Notes: generated from the sequence alone by a model not told the origin. A DNA stretch of 64,000 nt from an uncultured Micrococcaceae bacterium (GCA_947502645.1 CANNAD010000001.1:930001-994000); one strand, 5' to 3'. Shown: positions 17,930 through 27,265, numbered from the stretch's first letter. A program made the numbers and translations.

Positions 17930-18583
17930 ATGTCTCAGTCTCACCGTTTGCTGTCCCTCAACGCCCTCAAACCACTGGCTCTCGGCTTGGTGTCACTCTT
18001 CGTGCTGTCCGGGTGCGCGGGCTCGTCATCTGACGAGTCTCCTTCTGCTGCCGCGCCGAAGTCTTCTGCCTCAATTACTGCATCACCCACTCCCTCCCCA
18101 ACACCCACTGGTGAATACAAGCCAGCATCCGCCAAAGGACCAGCAGAGAACGTCCAACTGCCGGAGCTGCCTGAAGCAGCGAAGAAGGAGACGAAGGAAG
18201 GGCTGATTGCGTTTGCGAAGTACTGGTTTGACACGGTCGAATACGCATACCAAACCGGTGACCTCGACCCATTCAGATCAGCGAACTCCACCAGTTGTAT
18301 TGGTTGCGACTACGTGTACAGCCTTGTTGGCCAAGGATATGAGAATACCGATTGGCTGCAAGGCGGAGAGTTCGAGATCCATTCCATGGACACACCATTT
18401 AAAAAGCTGCCAAGCGGCCATTACCAGGTAATGATGCACCTGAGCCAGAAGGGAGTGATCTCGCACGGTCCCGGTGGGAAGATCTATTCGAAAATTGAAG
18501 GAGCTGGCTCGGTAGTGCAGTTGTTCGAAGCCCGTTATGCAAATGGAGAGTGGACCACCCTGCGGTTGGAGAGTGTGAAGTGA
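17930..18583 (+). CDS. DUF6318 family lipoprotein
   Basis: A 217-residue exported lipoprotein: signal helix (about 12-27), lipobox LSGC (C29), then a Ser/Pro/Thr linker (31-60). The folded domain begins at about 70 (AAKKETKEGLIAFAKYWFDTVEYAYQTGDL) with a Cys pair in STSCIGC. The family is widespread in Arthrobacter and its function is unknown. The stop is coupled (GTGA) to the following exported PKD-type gene, so both likely act at the cell surface. Confidence 0.83.
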   Translation: MSQSHRLLSLNALKPLALGLVSLFVLSGCAGSSSDESPSAAAPKSSASITASPTPSPTPTGEYKPASAKGPAENVQLPELPEAAKKETKEGLIAFAKYWFDTVEYAYQTGDLDPFRSANSTSCIGCDYVYSLVGQGYENTDWLQGGEFEIHSMDTPFKKLPSGHYQVMMHLSQKGVISHGPGGKIYSKIEGAGSVVQLFEARYANGEWTTLRLESVK

Positions 18584-19482
18584 GGCGATCGGCCTCACGT
18601 CTTAAACAGTTTATTCTCGGGATATTCGGATCAATAGTGCTTGTGACATTGATCAGCGCGCAGTCGATAGCGGGGGTATCCGTTCCGCCGCCTGACTGGG
18701 AGAATGGCTTCCTGAATGCGGGTGCTCACTGGTAACAAGACCCGAAAACGAATTACTGGGTAGACCGTCCCATGGGCATTTCTTAGTCTTTCAAAGTGTA
18801 TCGCTTCGACATTATTTGCCTCATCGGAGACAACGTGGACCAGCAATGTCTTGTTGGAAAACCGACTTGTGATGACGCTGAGGGAGGCCGATTAGTTCAA
18901 TGGTATATCGGTTCCCGTGCAGCCGATCCCGTTAATTGGCAAGAGGACGGTATTTCTTGCGTGTATACGGAGAAGCCCAGAGATGTCATGGACGAGATTG
19001 CGGAGCGGATCCTTACGGAGTTTCAGAGCCAGCCCATCGTTGCTGGCGAACTGACGTTGCAGCCGAGCCCTCACACGCTCATCCGCGCAAACACCAACTT
19101 CTTCGTGGAATCAAAGACCCAGGAGTTCGACTTTGAGTTGCTCGGACAGAAGATTCACATTACAGCGACGCCCACCGAATACACGTGGAATTACGGCGAC
19201 GGAGAGACATACGGACCAACGACTGACTCAGGGTATTTCCTCCGAGATGATGAACTTGGTGAAGAGACGCACACAAGTCACCAGTATCAGGAGACCGGTG
19301 ACTACCAAGTTTCGGTCAAGGTCCACTTCAAAGGTGAATACTCCGTCAACGGAGGTACCATGATCCCAATCGACGGACGGGGCGAGTTCACCACGCCGTC
19401 GCAGTTGATTAGCGTCTGGAAGTCCGAATCCCGCCTCGTCTCAGGCACGTGTCTAGAAAATCCTGACGGTTGGGCCTGCTGA
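18580..19482 (+). pseudogene. PKD-domain exported protein broken by two in-frame stops
   Basis: One reading frame runs from GTG 18580 (signal peptide RLKQFILGIFGSIVLVTLI, then VPPPDWENGFLNAGAHW) to 19482, but TAA at 18733 and TAG at 18784 interrupt it. Both sit where a Gln codon needs only one C-to-T change (TAA from CAA, TAG from CAG), and the 16 codons between still read as plausible protein. Downstream, 228 residues remain open from GTG 18796 and contain a PKD-like segment (YTWNYGDGETYGP ... GDYQVSVKVHF). No ribosome site precedes GTG 18796. Sequencing error or read-through are alternatives. Confidence 0.72.
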
Positions 19483-19552
19483 TCACGTCACACTTTGCGC
19501 AAAAAGGGGCAGCGGGTGACACTGAAGTAACCGCCACCTCAAGGAGACCCCA

Positions 19553-20650
19553 GTGACCAAGCCCCTGCTTGACCGGCACCTCTTCGGCCCAGGCCCCAGC
19601 AACGCCTACCCTGAAGCAACCACAGCACTCGGATACCCACTCCTCGGACACCTCGACCCAGCCTTCATCGAACGACTCGACGCCACCTGCGAGGGTCTCC
19701 GGCAAGTATGGGGAACCAACAACTCACGAACCCTGCCCCTCAGCGCCACAGGCTCCGCAGGAATGGAAGCCGCGTTCGTCAACACCGTCGGCCCCGGCGA
19801 CGTGGCCGTTATCGCAGTCAACGGACTCTTCGGCGAACGTATGTGCGACGTCGCGCAACGCTGCGGAGCCGACGTCGTCCGCGTCGACCACGAATGGGGA
19901 CAACCCATCGACCCAGAACGAGTAGCCAACGCCCACCCAAACCCCAAAGTCATTGCAGCAGTCCACGCAGAAACCTCCACCGGCGTCCTTTCCGACATCA
20001 AAACCCTCGGAAAACTCAAAGGCGACGCACTCCTCATCGTCGACGCAGTCACCTCCATCGGCGGGATCGAACTCCTCGCCGACGAATGGGGCATCGACGT
20101 CGGATACGCCGGCACGCAAAAATGCCTCGGCGTAGCACCAGGGCTCGCACCCTTCACCATCTCCGACCACGCCTTCGACCGCCGCATCGAAAAACCACAA
20201 TCCTGGTACCTGGACCTCGGCATGCTCGGCGGATACGTCGGCAGCGCAACCGGCGGAGGCCGGACCTACCACCACACCGCACCCGTCGCCATGATCGCCA
20301 GCCTCGAAGCAGCACTCCAAAGGATCCTCACCGAAGGCTTGGACAACGTGGCCGCACGACACTGGGCCGCCGGAACAGCCCTACAGAACGGGCTCGAAGA
20401 ACAAGGACACAAACTGTTCGCCGCAGAAGGCCACAGGCTCCCCGAGCTAACCTCCGTCGTCGTACCTGAGGGCGTGGACTCCGCTGCGGTACGTTCCTAC
20501 CTGCTCGAACACTTCAACATCGAAATCGGTGCAGGTGCAGGAAAATACGCGCAGAGCGTCTGGCGCATCGGACTCATGGGGCCCAACGCCAACCCGGCGT
20601 CCGTTGCGCTACTGCTCAACGCGCTCCCCGAAGCCATCGCCAAAGCCTGA
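19553..20650 (+). CDS. Class V aminotransferase (alanine-glyoxylate/serine-pyruvate type)
   Basis: A 365-residue PLP enzyme. N-terminal PGPSNAYPEA, nucleotide-phosphate loop GSAGMEAAF, DAVTSIGG with the PLP-ring Asp, and GTQKCLGVAPGLAP with the Schiff-base lysine (about K188). The C-lobe ends with the substrate-arginine segment SVWRIGLMG. Substrate is likely an amino acid with glyoxylate or pyruvate as acceptor. GTG start with AAGGAG 8 nt upstream. Confidence 0.88.
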   Translation: MTKPLLDRHLFGPGPSNAYPEATTALGYPLLGHLDPAFIERLDATCEGLRQVWGTNNSRTLPLSATGSAGMEAAFVNTVGPGDVAVIAVNGLFGERMCDVAQRCGADVVRVDHEWGQPIDPERVANAHPNPKVIAAVHAETSTGVLSDIKTLGKLKGDALLIVDAVTSIGGIELLADEWGIDVGYAGTQKCLGVAPGLAPFTISDHAFDRRIEKPQSWYLDLGMLGGYVGSATGGGRTYHHTAPVAMIASLEAALQRILTEGLDNVAARHWAAGTALQNGLEEQGHKLFAAEGHRLPELTSVVVPEGVDSAAVRSYLLEHFNIEIGAGAGKYAQSVWRIGLMGPNANPASVALLLNALPEAIAKA

Positions 20651-20666
20651 GCTCCTCGACCCAAAC

Positions 20667-20999
20667 ATGGAACCGAAAGATCAGGCCGTCGTCGTCCACG
20701 GCCCAACCGTGGACGACGAAACGCGCTGCATCCATTACCGCACCCCGCTAGACATCATCGCCATCAAGTTCAAATGCTGTGGGCGCTACTACCCCTGCCA
20801 CCTGTGCCATCAGGAAACAGAAGCACACACAGCTCAGCAGTGGTCCGCCCACGAGCAAGACACCAAAGCGATCTTGTGCGGGTCCTGCAAAATCGAGCTA
20901 CCCATCACCACCTACCGGGCCACCGACGAATGCCCCAACTGCGCGGCACCGTTCAACCCGGCATGCGCGCTGCACGCCCACCTCTACTTCGAGGACTAG
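20667..20999 (+). CDS. CHY zinc-finger domain protein
   Basis: A 110-residue protein with the CHY arrangement of Cys/His ligands: CIHY, CCGRYYPCHLCH, HEQDTKAILCGSC and CPNC, ending FNPACALHAHLYFE. CHY proteins bind several zinc ions; the bacterial role is unclear. ATG 20667 lies 17 nt after the aminotransferase stop and a short transcript shared with it is likely. Confidence 0.87.
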   Translation: MEPKDQAVVVHGPTVDDETRCIHYRTPLDIIAIKFKCCGRYYPCHLCHQETEAHTAQQWSAHEQDTKAILCGSCKIELPITTYRATDECPNCAAPFNPACALHAHLYFED

Positions 21000-21014
21000 C
21001 CTCAAACTCGACTG

Positions 21015-21058
21015 AAAGTGCCCTTTTCGAGAGATATATCCCTCGGAAAGGGCACTTT
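21015..21058. repeat. 44-bp near-perfect palindrome
   Basis: AAAGTGCCCTTT at one end is mirrored by AAAGGGCACTTT at the other, and the centre is GATATATC. Only two base pairs are imperfect (one T-G, one A-C), giving an 18-bp-plus stem 15 nt after the CHY gene stop. It can act as a two-way terminator; the high conservation of both arms also fits a dispersed palindromic repeat. No second copy is present in the window. Confidence 0.8.
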
Positions 21059-21279
21059 GCCTCGGGTTTGGGGGCGCCGCACGGAGGGACGGAGAGCAGG
21101 GTGTGGGGAGAGGGCGGTGCGGAGGGGCCGCGCGGAGAGAGAGGGGGAGTGCGCGGCCGGCTAGCGCGCGAGGCCCAGCGGCGGTGCGGTGCGGGGGGAC
21201 GCACCGAGGAAGAGCCACCGAGAAGAAGAAGTTCTCCCGGAAGTGTTTAGCAGGACCGTTTCAGGGGAACAGTGCTGGT
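21059..21279 (+). other. G/A-rich leader before the heptose cluster
   Basis: A 221-nt stretch with extreme purine strand bias on the plus strand. G-tracts at 21099-21101, 21105-21108, 21112-21114 and 21124-21127 could form a G-quadruplex. It presumably contains the cluster promoter and 5' leader. It is open in the gmhB frame, but the encoded Arg/Gly-rich residues do not resemble the family. Confidence 0.45.
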
Positions 21280-21843
21280 ATGGAACGTTCTGCCGGCACG
21301 CACACGCAAGAGTGGGTGCCGCCGCGCGCAATTCTCCTTGACCGCGACGGCACCCTCATCGAAGACGTCCCCTACAACGGGGACCCTGACGAGGTTCAGC
21401 CCCTGCCCGGCGTCGCCCGCGTCCTCAATGAACTACGGGCCATGGGCATCCCGCTCGGGGTTCTCACCAATCAATCCGGCATCGCACGCGGCCATATCAC
21501 CCGCGAGCAGGCCGACGCCGTCAACGCCCGAGTGGATGAGCTCCTCGGCCCGTTTGATGTGTGGGAAGTGTGCCCGCACGGGCCGGACGACGGCTGCGAC
21601 TGCCGTAAACCCGCGCCCGGCATGATTCTCAGCGCGTGCAAGACGCTCGGGCTGAAACCACACGAGGTCGCGTTCATGGGCGATATAGGGAGCGACGTCG
21701 ACGCCGCCCAGGCCGCAGGGGCCACCGGCGTCCTGATTCCAACCCCGGTCACGCTCCAGGAGGAGGTCGACCGCGCGGAATACGTTGCGAAGACCCTGGC
21801 CGACGCCGTCGCCCTCCTCTGGAAAAAGGGGGATACCGCATGA
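21280..21843 (+). CDS. gmhB: D-glycero-D-manno-heptose 1,7-bisphosphate 7-phosphatase (GmhB-like HAD)
   Basis: A 187-residue HAD phosphatase removing the 7-phosphate of heptose bisphosphate. Motifs: LLDRDGTLIED (nucleophile DRD), LTNQSGIARG, the zinc-loop CPHGPDDGCDCRKPAPGM with four Cys/His ligands typical of GmhB and histidinol phosphatase, and GDIGSDVDAA. ATG 21280 has CAGGGGAAC upstream. It is ATGA-coupled to the next glycosyltransferase. Histidinol-phosphate phosphatase is an alternative, but the neighbours favour GmhB. Confidence 0.87.
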   Translation: MERSAGTHTQEWVPPRAILLDRDGTLIEDVPYNGDPDEVQPLPGVARVLNELRAMGIPLGVLTNQSGIARGHITREQADAVNARVDELLGPFDVWEVCPHGPDDGCDCRKPAPGMILSACKTLGLKPHEVAFMGDIGSDVDAAQAAGATGVLIPTPVTLQEEVDRAEYVAKTLADAVALLWKKGDTA

Positions 21844-22931
21844 AACGCGTCCTCGTGGTCCGCCTCGACAGCGTCGGCGACGTACTCCTCGCCGGCCCCG
21901 CCATCCGTGCCGTCAAGGCCGGGATCAACAATGAGCCGAACCACGTCACCCTGCTCTGCGGACGCACGGGATCAGCGGCAGCAGCGCTTCTGCCCGGTGT
22001 TGACCAGACCCTCATCTGGGACAGTCCCTGGATCGTGGACCCGGCACCGCCAGTCACGCAGGAGCACATGAACGTGCTGCAGGACAAGATTTGCGACGCC
22101 GGAATCGACGAAGCGGTCATCCTCACGTCGTTTCACCAATCACCCCTGCCGTTGGCCCTGATTCTGCGGCTCGCCGGAGTTTCACGCATCACTGGTGCGT
22201 CCGTGGATTATGCAGGGTCCCTTCTGGACGTCCGGCTCAAACCCGGTGAAGATTTTCCGGAAGATCAGCCCGAAGCCGAACGGGCCCTGCGCATTGCGGA
22301 CGCGGCCGGGTACCGCCCTGAACCACACGACGAGGGCCGCCTCGCTGTCCACAACCTGCCCGACGTCGGACACCTCACCGCCGCGCCAGGCAGCGAATCC
22401 GGCGAATCAGACCCGTACGTGGTCGTCCACCCCGGTGCAGCGGTGCCTGCCCGGACCTTTCCGCCCCTGCACCATAAGGCAGTGGTGGAACTTCTCATCG
22501 CCGCCGGCTACCGCGTTCTCGTCACCGGAGGACCGGGCGAAAAGGACCTCACGGCCATGGTCGCGGGACCAGACGGCGTCGACCTCGGCGGCCGCACCGA
22601 CCTCGCGGGGCTCGGCAGCATCCTGAAGGGCGCCGCCGCCGTCGTTACCGGGAATACGGGACCCGCCCATCTGGCCGCCGCCGTCGGTACCCCCGTGGTC
22701 TGCCTGTTCGCGCCGGTGGTTCCGGCGATCCGCTGGGCCCCGTACAAGGTGCCGCTGGAACTGCTCGGGAACCAGCACGCGCCATGCCGTGACACGCGTG
22801 CCCGCAACTGCCCCGTCCCGGGCCACCCGTGTCTGTCCAATGTTTCCCCGGAGGAAGTGGTCGACGCCGTCGTCCGGCTGACCTCGGGGGTCCCCTCGCT
22901 GGGTACCCGTAGAAAAGTGAGGAACGCATGA
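21840..22931 (+). CDS. Glycosyltransferase family 9 (heptosyltransferase-like)
   Basis: A 363-residue GT-B enzyme: VLVVRLDSVGDVLLAGPAIR at the N-terminus, donor site VVVHPGAAVPARTFPP, GNTGPAHLAAAVGTPVVCLF and a Cys-containing C-terminal CRDTRARNCPVPGHPC stretch common in GT9. It likely transfers the heptose activated by neighbouring enzymes. It is coupled by 4-nt overlaps at both ends (gmhB and the next transferase). Confidence 0.9.
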   Translation: MKRVLVVRLDSVGDVLLAGPAIRAVKAGINNEPNHVTLLCGRTGSAAAALLPGVDQTLIWDSPWIVDPAPPVTQEHMNVLQDKICDAGIDEAVILTSFHQSPLPLALILRLAGVSRITGASVDYAGSLLDVRLKPGEDFPEDQPEAERALRIADAAGYRPEPHDEGRLAVHNLPDVGHLTAAPGSESGESDPYVVVHPGAAVPARTFPPLHHKAVVELLIAAGYRVLVTGGPGEKDLTAMVAGPDGVDLGGRTDLAGLGSILKGAAAVVTGNTGPAHLAAAVGTPVVCLFAPVVPAIRWAPYKVPLELLGNQHAPCRDTRARNCPVPGHPCLSNVSPEEVVDAVVRLTSGVPSLGTRRKVRNA

Positions 22932-23929
22932 AAATTCTGCTGTGGCATGTTCATGGTGGCTGGACCGATGCTTTTGTGCGCGGGCAGCACCAATATCTGT
23001 TACCGACCACGCCCGACGGCGGCCCGTGGGGGCTTGGGCGGGGCGGCCGGGACTGGCCGTCCAATGCTGTGGAAGTTGCGCCGGGAGACCTTGCGGATCA
23101 CGAGCCTGACATCGTCATCCTGCAACGTCTCGAAGAGTTCGATGAGTGCGAGAGGCTCCTCGGGAAAAAGCCCGGCCGGGACATTCCCGCCGTGTTTTTG
23201 GAGCACAACACCCCGAAGGGGGACGTTCCCAACAGCCATCACCCGTACGCGGACCAGGACGAGATTCCTGTGGTGCACGTGACCCACTTCAACGAGATGA
23301 TGTGGGATTGCGGGTCGGCGGCGACGACGGTCATCGAGCACGGCATCGTGGATCCGGGTTACCTGTATACGGGGGAGCGGGCGCATCTGGGTGTGGTGGT
23401 CAATGAGCCGATCCGGCGGGGTCGTGTGACCGGGACTGATCTGTTGCCTGGTTTTGCCCGCGAAGCGCCCCTCGAGGTCTTCGGGATGGGCACGGAGGGT
23501 CTTGGTCTGGAACTTAAGCTCTCCCCGGAGAGGGTGATGGAACGCGGCGACCTTCCCACCGCACGGCTTCACGCCGAACTGGCCGGATGCCGGGCCTACG
23601 TCCACCCGATGCGCTGGACCTCGCTCGGGCTATCCCTGCTGGAGGCCATGCATCTGGGGATGCCCGTCGTCGTGCTGGGCATGACCGAGGCGTACCGTGC
23701 CATACCGCCAGAAGCCGGCGTTGTCTCCAACGACGTCGAACACTTGCACCAGGCGGCGGCGCGGCTGATCAACGAACCAGCGGAGGCACGCGCCATGGGT
23801 ATGGCGGCGCGGACAGCAGCGCTGGCGCGGTACGGACTGGACGCATTTCTGGAGTCCTGGGACAACACGTTGGAAAGAACTGTTGGGCACACCCGTGTGT
23901 TCGCGGTGCCGGAAAGGAGAACCCGATGA
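22928..23929 (+). CDS. Glycosyltransferase, GT-B fold (GT4-like)
   Basis: A 333-residue protein. The N-lobe starts MKILLWHVHGGWTDAFVRG; the C-lobe has a GT4-like site (YVHPMRWTSLGLSLLEAMHLGMPVVVLGMTEA) with the SLLEAM Glu expected to contact the donor ribose or phosphate. Between the lobes, FLEHNTPKGDVPNSHHP and HVTHFNEMMW are characteristic of a family often linked to GT9 genes. Donor and acceptor unknown; overlaps its neighbours by 4 nt. Confidence 0.84.
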   Translation: MKILLWHVHGGWTDAFVRGQHQYLLPTTPDGGPWGLGRGGRDWPSNAVEVAPGDLADHEPDIVILQRLEEFDECERLLGKKPGRDIPAVFLEHNTPKGDVPNSHHPYADQDEIPVVHVTHFNEMMWDCGSAATTVIEHGIVDPGYLYTGERAHLGVVVNEPIRRGRVTGTDLLPGFAREAPLEVFGMGTEGLGLELKLSPERVMERGDLPTARLHAELAGCRAYVHPMRWTSLGLSLLEAMHLGMPVVVLGMTEAYRAIPPEAGVVSNDVEHLHQAAARLINEPAEARAMGMAARTAALARYGLDAFLESWDNTLERTVGHTRVFAVPERRTR

Positions 23930-25188
23930 AGATTTCCATGATTTCGGAGCACGCCAGCCCGCTGGCCGCGCTGGGAGGAGTGGACGCCGGCGGCCAGAAC
24001 GTTCACGTTGCCGCCCTGTCCACTGCACTCGTCAGGCGGGGCCACGAGGTCACCGTTTATACGCGGCGCGACGACGATCAGCTGCCTGCCCGGGTAGTCA
24101 CTGACGGCGGCGTCGAAGTGGTGCACATCGACGCCGGCCCGCCCAGAAGTGTCCCCAAAGATGAACTCCTGCCGTACATGGACGCCCTCGCTGATGGGGT
24201 GGCCCGTGACTGGGCCGGCGCACCGCCGGATCTGGTGCACGGACATTTCTGGATGTCCGGGCTCGCCGCTCTCAACGCCGCCGCCCAGGCAGCAGCCAGC
24301 GGTTACACGGTGCCCGTGGTACAAACCTTCCACGCCCTCGGCACGGTGAAACGCCGTCATCAGGGAGCCGAGGACACCAGTCCTGCAGCCCGCGCACTGC
24401 TGGAGCCGTCAGTAGGCTGCAACGCGGACCGCATCATTGCGACGTGCACCGACGAGGTCTTTGAGCTCAAGGCGATGGGCGTCTCCGGATCCCGCGTCTC
24501 GGTTGTCCCGTGCGGTGTTGACCTGGACCTCTTCGGTCCTGCCGAGATCAGCCGCGAACCGGGCGGCCCGTTCCGCATCGCCAGCGTTGGGCGGCTCGTG
24601 CCGCGCAAGGGCGTGGAGTTGGTGATCCGCGCCCTGCGAATCCTGAAAGATCAAGGCATTGACGACGTCGAACTCGCCATTGTGGGTGGCGGCGCCGTTG
24701 GTGAGGTGGCAGGGGACCCGGAGGCCGAGCGATTGCTCGAACTGGCCCGCGAACTCGGAGTTGATGGTCAGGTACGCCTGCGTGGTCAGGTTCCGCGAGA
24801 ACGCATGCCGCTGGAAATCTGCCGGGCCGACGCCGTCGTCTGCGCTCCCTGGTATGAACCGTTCGGCATTGTTCCGCTGGAGGCGATGGCGTGCGGGGTG
24901 CCCGTGATCGCGGCCGCTGTGGGCGGACTGATCGACACCGTGGTGGACGGCAGGACGGGCCTGCATGTCCCGCCGCGCGACCCTGAAGCCATCGCCGACG
25001 CCGTCCTGCAGCTGCGGAACAACCCGGAAATGGCGCAGCAGCTCGGCCGCGACGGATTGGTCCGGGTTCGGGGACGTTACTCATGGGACCGGATTGCCGC
25101 AGACAGCGAAAAGGCCTATCAGGCGGCGATCGCCACGGCAGATACGCGCAGGACCAGCCTGCAACGCACAGGAGGGAAAGCATTATGA
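23926..25188 (+). CDS. Glycosyltransferase family 4
   Basis: A 420-residue retaining GT-B enzyme. N-lobe SPLAALGGVDAGGQNVHVAA (sucrose-synthase/MshA-like glycine loop), HGHFWMSG, and C-lobe ASVGRLVPRKGVELVI plus the EPFGIVPLEAMACGVPVI donor motif (EX7E). ATG 23926 follows GGAAAGGAG and overlaps the previous stop. MshA-like architecture suggests a sugar-phosphate or inositol-phosphate acceptor, but this cannot be decided here. Confidence 0.89.
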   Translation: MKISMISEHASPLAALGGVDAGGQNVHVAALSTALVRRGHEVTVYTRRDDDQLPARVVTDGGVEVVHIDAGPPRSVPKDELLPYMDALADGVARDWAGAPPDLVHGHFWMSGLAALNAAAQAAASGYTVPVVQTFHALGTVKRRHQGAEDTSPAARALLEPSVGCNADRIIATCTDEVFELKAMGVSGSRVSVVPCGVDLDLFGPAEISREPGGPFRIASVGRLVPRKGVELVIRALRILKDQGIDDVELAIVGGGAVGEVAGDPEAERLLELARELGVDGQVRLRGQVPRERMPLEICRADAVVCAPWYEPFGIVPLEAMACGVPVIAAAVGGLIDTVVDGRTGLHVPPRDPEAIADAVLQLRNNPEMAQQLGRDGLVRVRGRYSWDRIAADSEKAYQAAIATADTRRTSLQRTGGKAL

Positions 25189-25847
25189 GAACTTTTCCGG
25201 CAACCACCACACCCACGCCGACGCCGGCCGTCCGCAAGGTGCCAAGTCCCCAAGCCACAGCTTCCAGCGCCATTGAAGAGCACCTCCGCAACGTGGCTCC
25301 GGCCGTGGAATCCCTCCGCCGGGAAACCGGGCGGCTCGCGGAATGGGGTGTGGAACTTGCAGAGCGTCTCATGCGCGGGCAGCGGCTCCTCGCGGCCGGG
25401 AACGGCGGATCAGCAGCGGAAGCGCAGCACCTCACAGCAGAATTGGTGGGACGGTTCGACGGCGAACGTGAGCCGTTCTCTGCCATCTCACTTCATGCTG
25501 AAACCTCCGCCGTGACCGCCATCGCCAACGACTACGGTTACGACCAGCTCTTCGCACGGCAAGTCCGGGCCCATGGCCGCCGCGGGGACGTCCTGATCCT
25601 GCTGAGCACCAGCGGCAAGAGCCCGAATCTGCTCAACGCCGTCGAGGCAGCCCGCAGCATCGGTGTCACCAGCTGGGCGTTCACCGGGCCGGCACCAAAC
25701 CCGCTCGCTGATGCGTGCGACGACTTCGTGGCCATCGACTCGAAATCCGCCAACGCACAGGAAGGCCACCAGATCGGCCTGCACGCCCTGTGCCGGGCGT
25801 TCGACGCCGAAGTGTCCCGCCGTCGCTTCGAGGAGGCAACCCAATGA
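25185..25847 (+). CDS. gmhA: Sedoheptulose-7-phosphate isomerase (GmhA-like, SIS domain)
   Basis: First committed step to nucleotide-heptose: converts sedoheptulose 7-phosphate to heptose 7-phosphate. The 220-residue protein has an N-terminal Thr/Pro-rich extension (about 1-27), then the SIS fold with AAGNGGSAAEAQHLTAELVGRF, TAIANDYGY, LSTSGKSPN and a C-terminal EGHQIGLHALCRAF zinc-site segment. GGAGGGAAAG precedes the ATG, which overlaps the GT4 stop. DiaA-like roles are unlikely in this context. Confidence 0.92.
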   Translation: MRTFPATTTPTPTPAVRKVPSPQATASSAIEEHLRNVAPAVESLRRETGRLAEWGVELAERLMRGQRLLAAGNGGSAAEAQHLTAELVGRFDGEREPFSAISLHAETSAVTAIANDYGYDQLFARQVRAHGRRGDVLILLSTSGKSPNLLNAVEAARSIGVTSWAFTGPAPNPLADACDDFVAIDSKSANAQEGHQIGLHALCRAFDAEVSRRRFEEATQ

Positions 25848-27220
25848 ACAAGCTGAAACTCGTCGTTGTGGGGGACGTACTCCTCGACGCGGACCTCAGC
25901 GGCGGAGCGAATCGTCTCTGCCCCGATGCGCCTGTTCCTGTCGTGGACGTGGCGACCGTGTCCCGCCGGGCCGGCGGTGCGGGCCTGGTTGCGTCGATGC
26001 TCGCGAAGGACGGGCACGACGTCGAACTCGTCACCGTCCTCTCCGACGACGACTCGTCCGTCCTGCTGCGTAACGCCCTGGAGGGTATGGCCGTCGTCGC
26101 CGGTCCGTCCGGAGCCCCAACACCGGTCAAAAGCCGTGTCCGCGTGGACAACCAGTCCGTCGTGCGCTTTGACGAGGGCTGCGAAACCCCGCCGGTACCG
26201 GAGGTGACGCAGGACATGCTGCGCGCCCTTGAGCGGGCCGACGCCGTCGTCGTCGCTGATTATGGACGGCGGCTGGCGGAGAATGCTGGACTGCGGAAGG
26301 CACTCACGGAGCTGGCTGGCAGGAGTCCCGTGGTGTGGGATCCACATCCGGCCGGCGCGGACCCCGTGCCCGGGGTAGCTGCCATCACCCCAAACATGTC
26401 CGAAGCCCTGAAAATGTCAGGTAGCACCGGGTCCGGGTCCGGGTTCGAAACCGCTGTTGAAGCCGGAACCACTCTCCGTGAGCGGTGGAACGGGCGCGCC
26501 GTCGTCGTCACGCGCGGTAGTGGCGGCGCTGTGATCCTCACCCGGGACGGTCTGCCGCAGGCTGTTCCGGCGCCGAAAGTCTCCATTGAAGACCCCTGCG
26601 GTGCCGGTGACCGGTTCGCGTCCGCACTCGCGGTGTCATTGGCGCACGGCCACGTCCTGGCCGACGCCGTCGAGGCAGCCGTGGGTGAAGCGGCATCGTT
26701 CCTGGCTGCCGGGGGAGTCGCAGCAATGGCCCGTGAGCCGGAGCCAGCCCAGCTGCCCGGAGCCGGCGTCGACGCCCTGCGTGTGGCCGCTTCCGTTCGG
26801 AGCAGCGGGGGAACACTGGTGGCGACCGGAGGATGCTTCGACCTGCTCCATGCCGGGCATGCGCGCACCCTCGCCGCGGCGCGGAAGCTCGGGGATGCCC
26901 TCATCGTCTGCCTCAATTCCGATGCGTCCGTCCGTCGGCTCAAGGGCGAGCAACGCCCCATCATGGCCGAACAGGACCGGGTGGAACTGCTCCTCGCCCT
27001 CGAATGCGTGGACGCGGTCATGGTTTTCGACGAAGACACCCCAGAATCCGCGCTCGACACCCTTCGCCCGCACATCTGGGTCAAGGGCGGCGACTACACG
27101 GCAGACAGTCTGCCCGAAACAGCACTCCTGAAAACCTGGGGCGGGAAAACCGTCACCGTTCCGTTCTACCCGGCTCGGTCCACGAGCCGGCTTGCCGACG
27201 CCCTTGAACGCGTCGGATAA
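25844..27220 (+). CDS. hldE: Bifunctional heptose 7-P kinase / heptose 1-P nucleotidyltransferase (HldE-like, copy 1)
   Basis: A 458-residue fusion: PfkB kinase domain (about 1-300) with GDVLLDADLSG, RRAGGAG and the anion-hole/catalytic CGAGDRFASAL (D in GAGD), followed by a cytidylyltransferase-like domain (about 325-458) with GGCFDLLHAGHARTL (HxGH), GEQRPIMAEQDR and VKGGDYT. Both active sites look complete. Fusion order equals E. coli HldE. Divergent from the second copy at 30730, which may have another substrate or nucleotide. Confidence 0.9.
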   Translation: MNKLKLVVVGDVLLDADLSGGANRLCPDAPVPVVDVATVSRRAGGAGLVASMLAKDGHDVELVTVLSDDDSSVLLRNALEGMAVVAGPSGAPTPVKSRVRVDNQSVVRFDEGCETPPVPEVTQDMLRALERADAVVVADYGRRLAENAGLRKALTELAGRSPVVWDPHPAGADPVPGVAAITPNMSEALKMSGSTGSGSGFETAVEAGTTLRERWNGRAVVVTRGSGGAVILTRDGLPQAVPAPKVSIEDPCGAGDRFASALAVSLAHGHVLADAVEAAVGEAASFLAAGGVAAMAREPEPAQLPGAGVDALRVAASVRSSGGTLVATGGCFDLLHAGHARTLAAARKLGDALIVCLNSDASVRRLKGEQRPIMAEQDRVELLLALECVDAVMVFDEDTPESALDTLRPHIWVKGGDYTADSLPETALLKTWGGKTVTVPFYPARSTSRLADALERVG

Positions 27221-27265
27221 ATGCCACCGAAGGCATATAGGCCAGTCAACGAAGGGAGACACCCA

